This document shows positions 63,826 to 64,000 of a DNA stretch of 64,000 nt, piece by piece. Made by a program: the position numbers and the translations under genes. Every line of letters begins with the position of its first letter. The stretch's first letter is position 1. The notes under the pieces were generated by a model, which worked only from the letters and a program-made list of their open reading frames with translations, had not been told where the DNA came from and searched no databases. Source of the DNA: Dactylosporangium siamense (GTDB taxonomy: Bacteria > Actinomycetota > Actinomycetes > Mycobacteriales > Micromonosporaceae); the NCBI RefSeq assembly GCF_016862795.1, contig NZ_BONQ01000014.1:204943-268942 (forward strand), given 5' to 3'.

Positions 63826-64000
63826 CTACGGGCCGCTCACCAGGTTTGTCACCTGGTGACCGCTGTTGACCGCGGCGCCCGTGTTGTTGATGACGTGCGA
63901 GATGGTGCCGGTGCCACCGAGGGACACGGTGACCATGTTGTGGAACTTGACGTTCGGGGTCACCGGGACCTCGAACGAGTGACCCAGCACGACGCTCGGG
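63826..64000 (-). CDS. C-terminal end of an unidentified protein (5' part outside window)
   Basis: The minus-strand frame is open from the window edge to TAG at 63826-63828, giving 57 residues: VVLGHSFEVPVTPNV, HNMVTVSLGGTGTISHVINNTG, then VNSGHQVTNLVSGP. Beta-rich, Ser/Thr/Asn/Gly/Val-rich composition suggests a secreted or surface protein. I do not recognise the family. A 9-bp dyad (TCACCAGGT-N5-ACCTGGTGA, 63837-63859) lies in its last codons, and the diguanylate cyclase gene begins 18 bp after its stop. Confidence 0.6.
   Translation of the reverse strand, partial: PSVVLGHSFEVPVTPNVKFHNMVTVSLGGTGTISHVINNTGAAVNSGHQVTNLVSGP

Overview
The window is high-GC DNA (about 70 percent or more) with GTG and TTG starts, many 4-nt ATGA/GTGA gene overlaps, several ECF-type sigma factors, ROK/TetR/PadR/RpiR regulators, and a gene pair for 10-methyl-branched fatty acids. 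This points to a filamentous actinomycete, most likely Micromonosporaceae (Dactylosporangium/Actinoplanes/Micromonospora type); the family is an inference. It reads as ordinary chromosome with accessory islands. No phage, plasmid or insertion-sequence genes were seen.

Layout. 1-2.1 kb: part of a vWA-MoxR-VMAP type conflict cassette (MoxR AAA+ ATPase and a VMAP protein with an N-terminal EAD2-like adaptor). 2.2-6.2 kb: MFS pump divergent from a ROK regulator, then a methyltransferase and a TetR regulator. 6.2-9.3 kb: three poorly characterised proteins. 9.3-11.3 kb: two convergent oxidoreductases, each with a MerR-type promoter. 11.3-16.6 kb: FAD oxidoreductase, PAS hybrid histidine kinase, SAV2177-type methyltransferase and a SnoaL-tailed sigma factor. 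16.5-21.4 kb: TetR/glycosidase-like pair, HtrA-like protease, CPBP protease with its PadR regulator. 21.4-24.2 kb: tmsAB-like pair. 24.3-30.4 kb: sigma factor with YCII protein, stand-alone condensation domain, methyltransferase, baeRF3-like protein, TetR/NAD(P)-binding pair. 30.6-36 kb: peptide-type solute-binding lipoprotein, RpiB-like isomerase, EamA exporter divergent from a MocR regulator. 36-42.2 kb: a 1426-residue secreted GH87-like alpha-1,3-glucanase and a ROK regulator. 42.1-47.4 kb: P450, AlkB, STAS protein, protein mannosyltransferase, LRR-like protein. 47.4-53.7 kb: amino-sugar island (NgcEFG-like transporter, BadF-type kinase, RpiR regulator, MurQ). 54.3-55.65 kb: an array of 11 tRNA-like genes preceded by a promoter, a 43-codon ORF and an intrinsic terminator, and closed by a long hairpin. 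55.65-56.6 kb: decayed genes and a minisatellite. 56.6-64 kb: GlxA-type regulator/isochorismatase/MFS operon, methyltransferase, PHP phosphoesterase, cobK, diguanylate cyclase, and the end of an unidentified gene.

How genes work together. The amino-sugar island should import GlcNAc-type sugars, phosphorylate them and open MurNAc-6-P, all under a MurR-like repressor. The tmsAB pair should methylate and then reduce membrane oleoyl chains. The GH87 enzyme probably degrades alpha-1,3-glucan outside the cell and may be controlled by the divergent ROK protein. Many transcription units share one start architecture, a TANNNT-like hexamer 6-7 nt before the start codon, as expected for leaderless mRNAs. 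Short tandem repeats (9-30 bp units) recur at gene ends and in gene tails.
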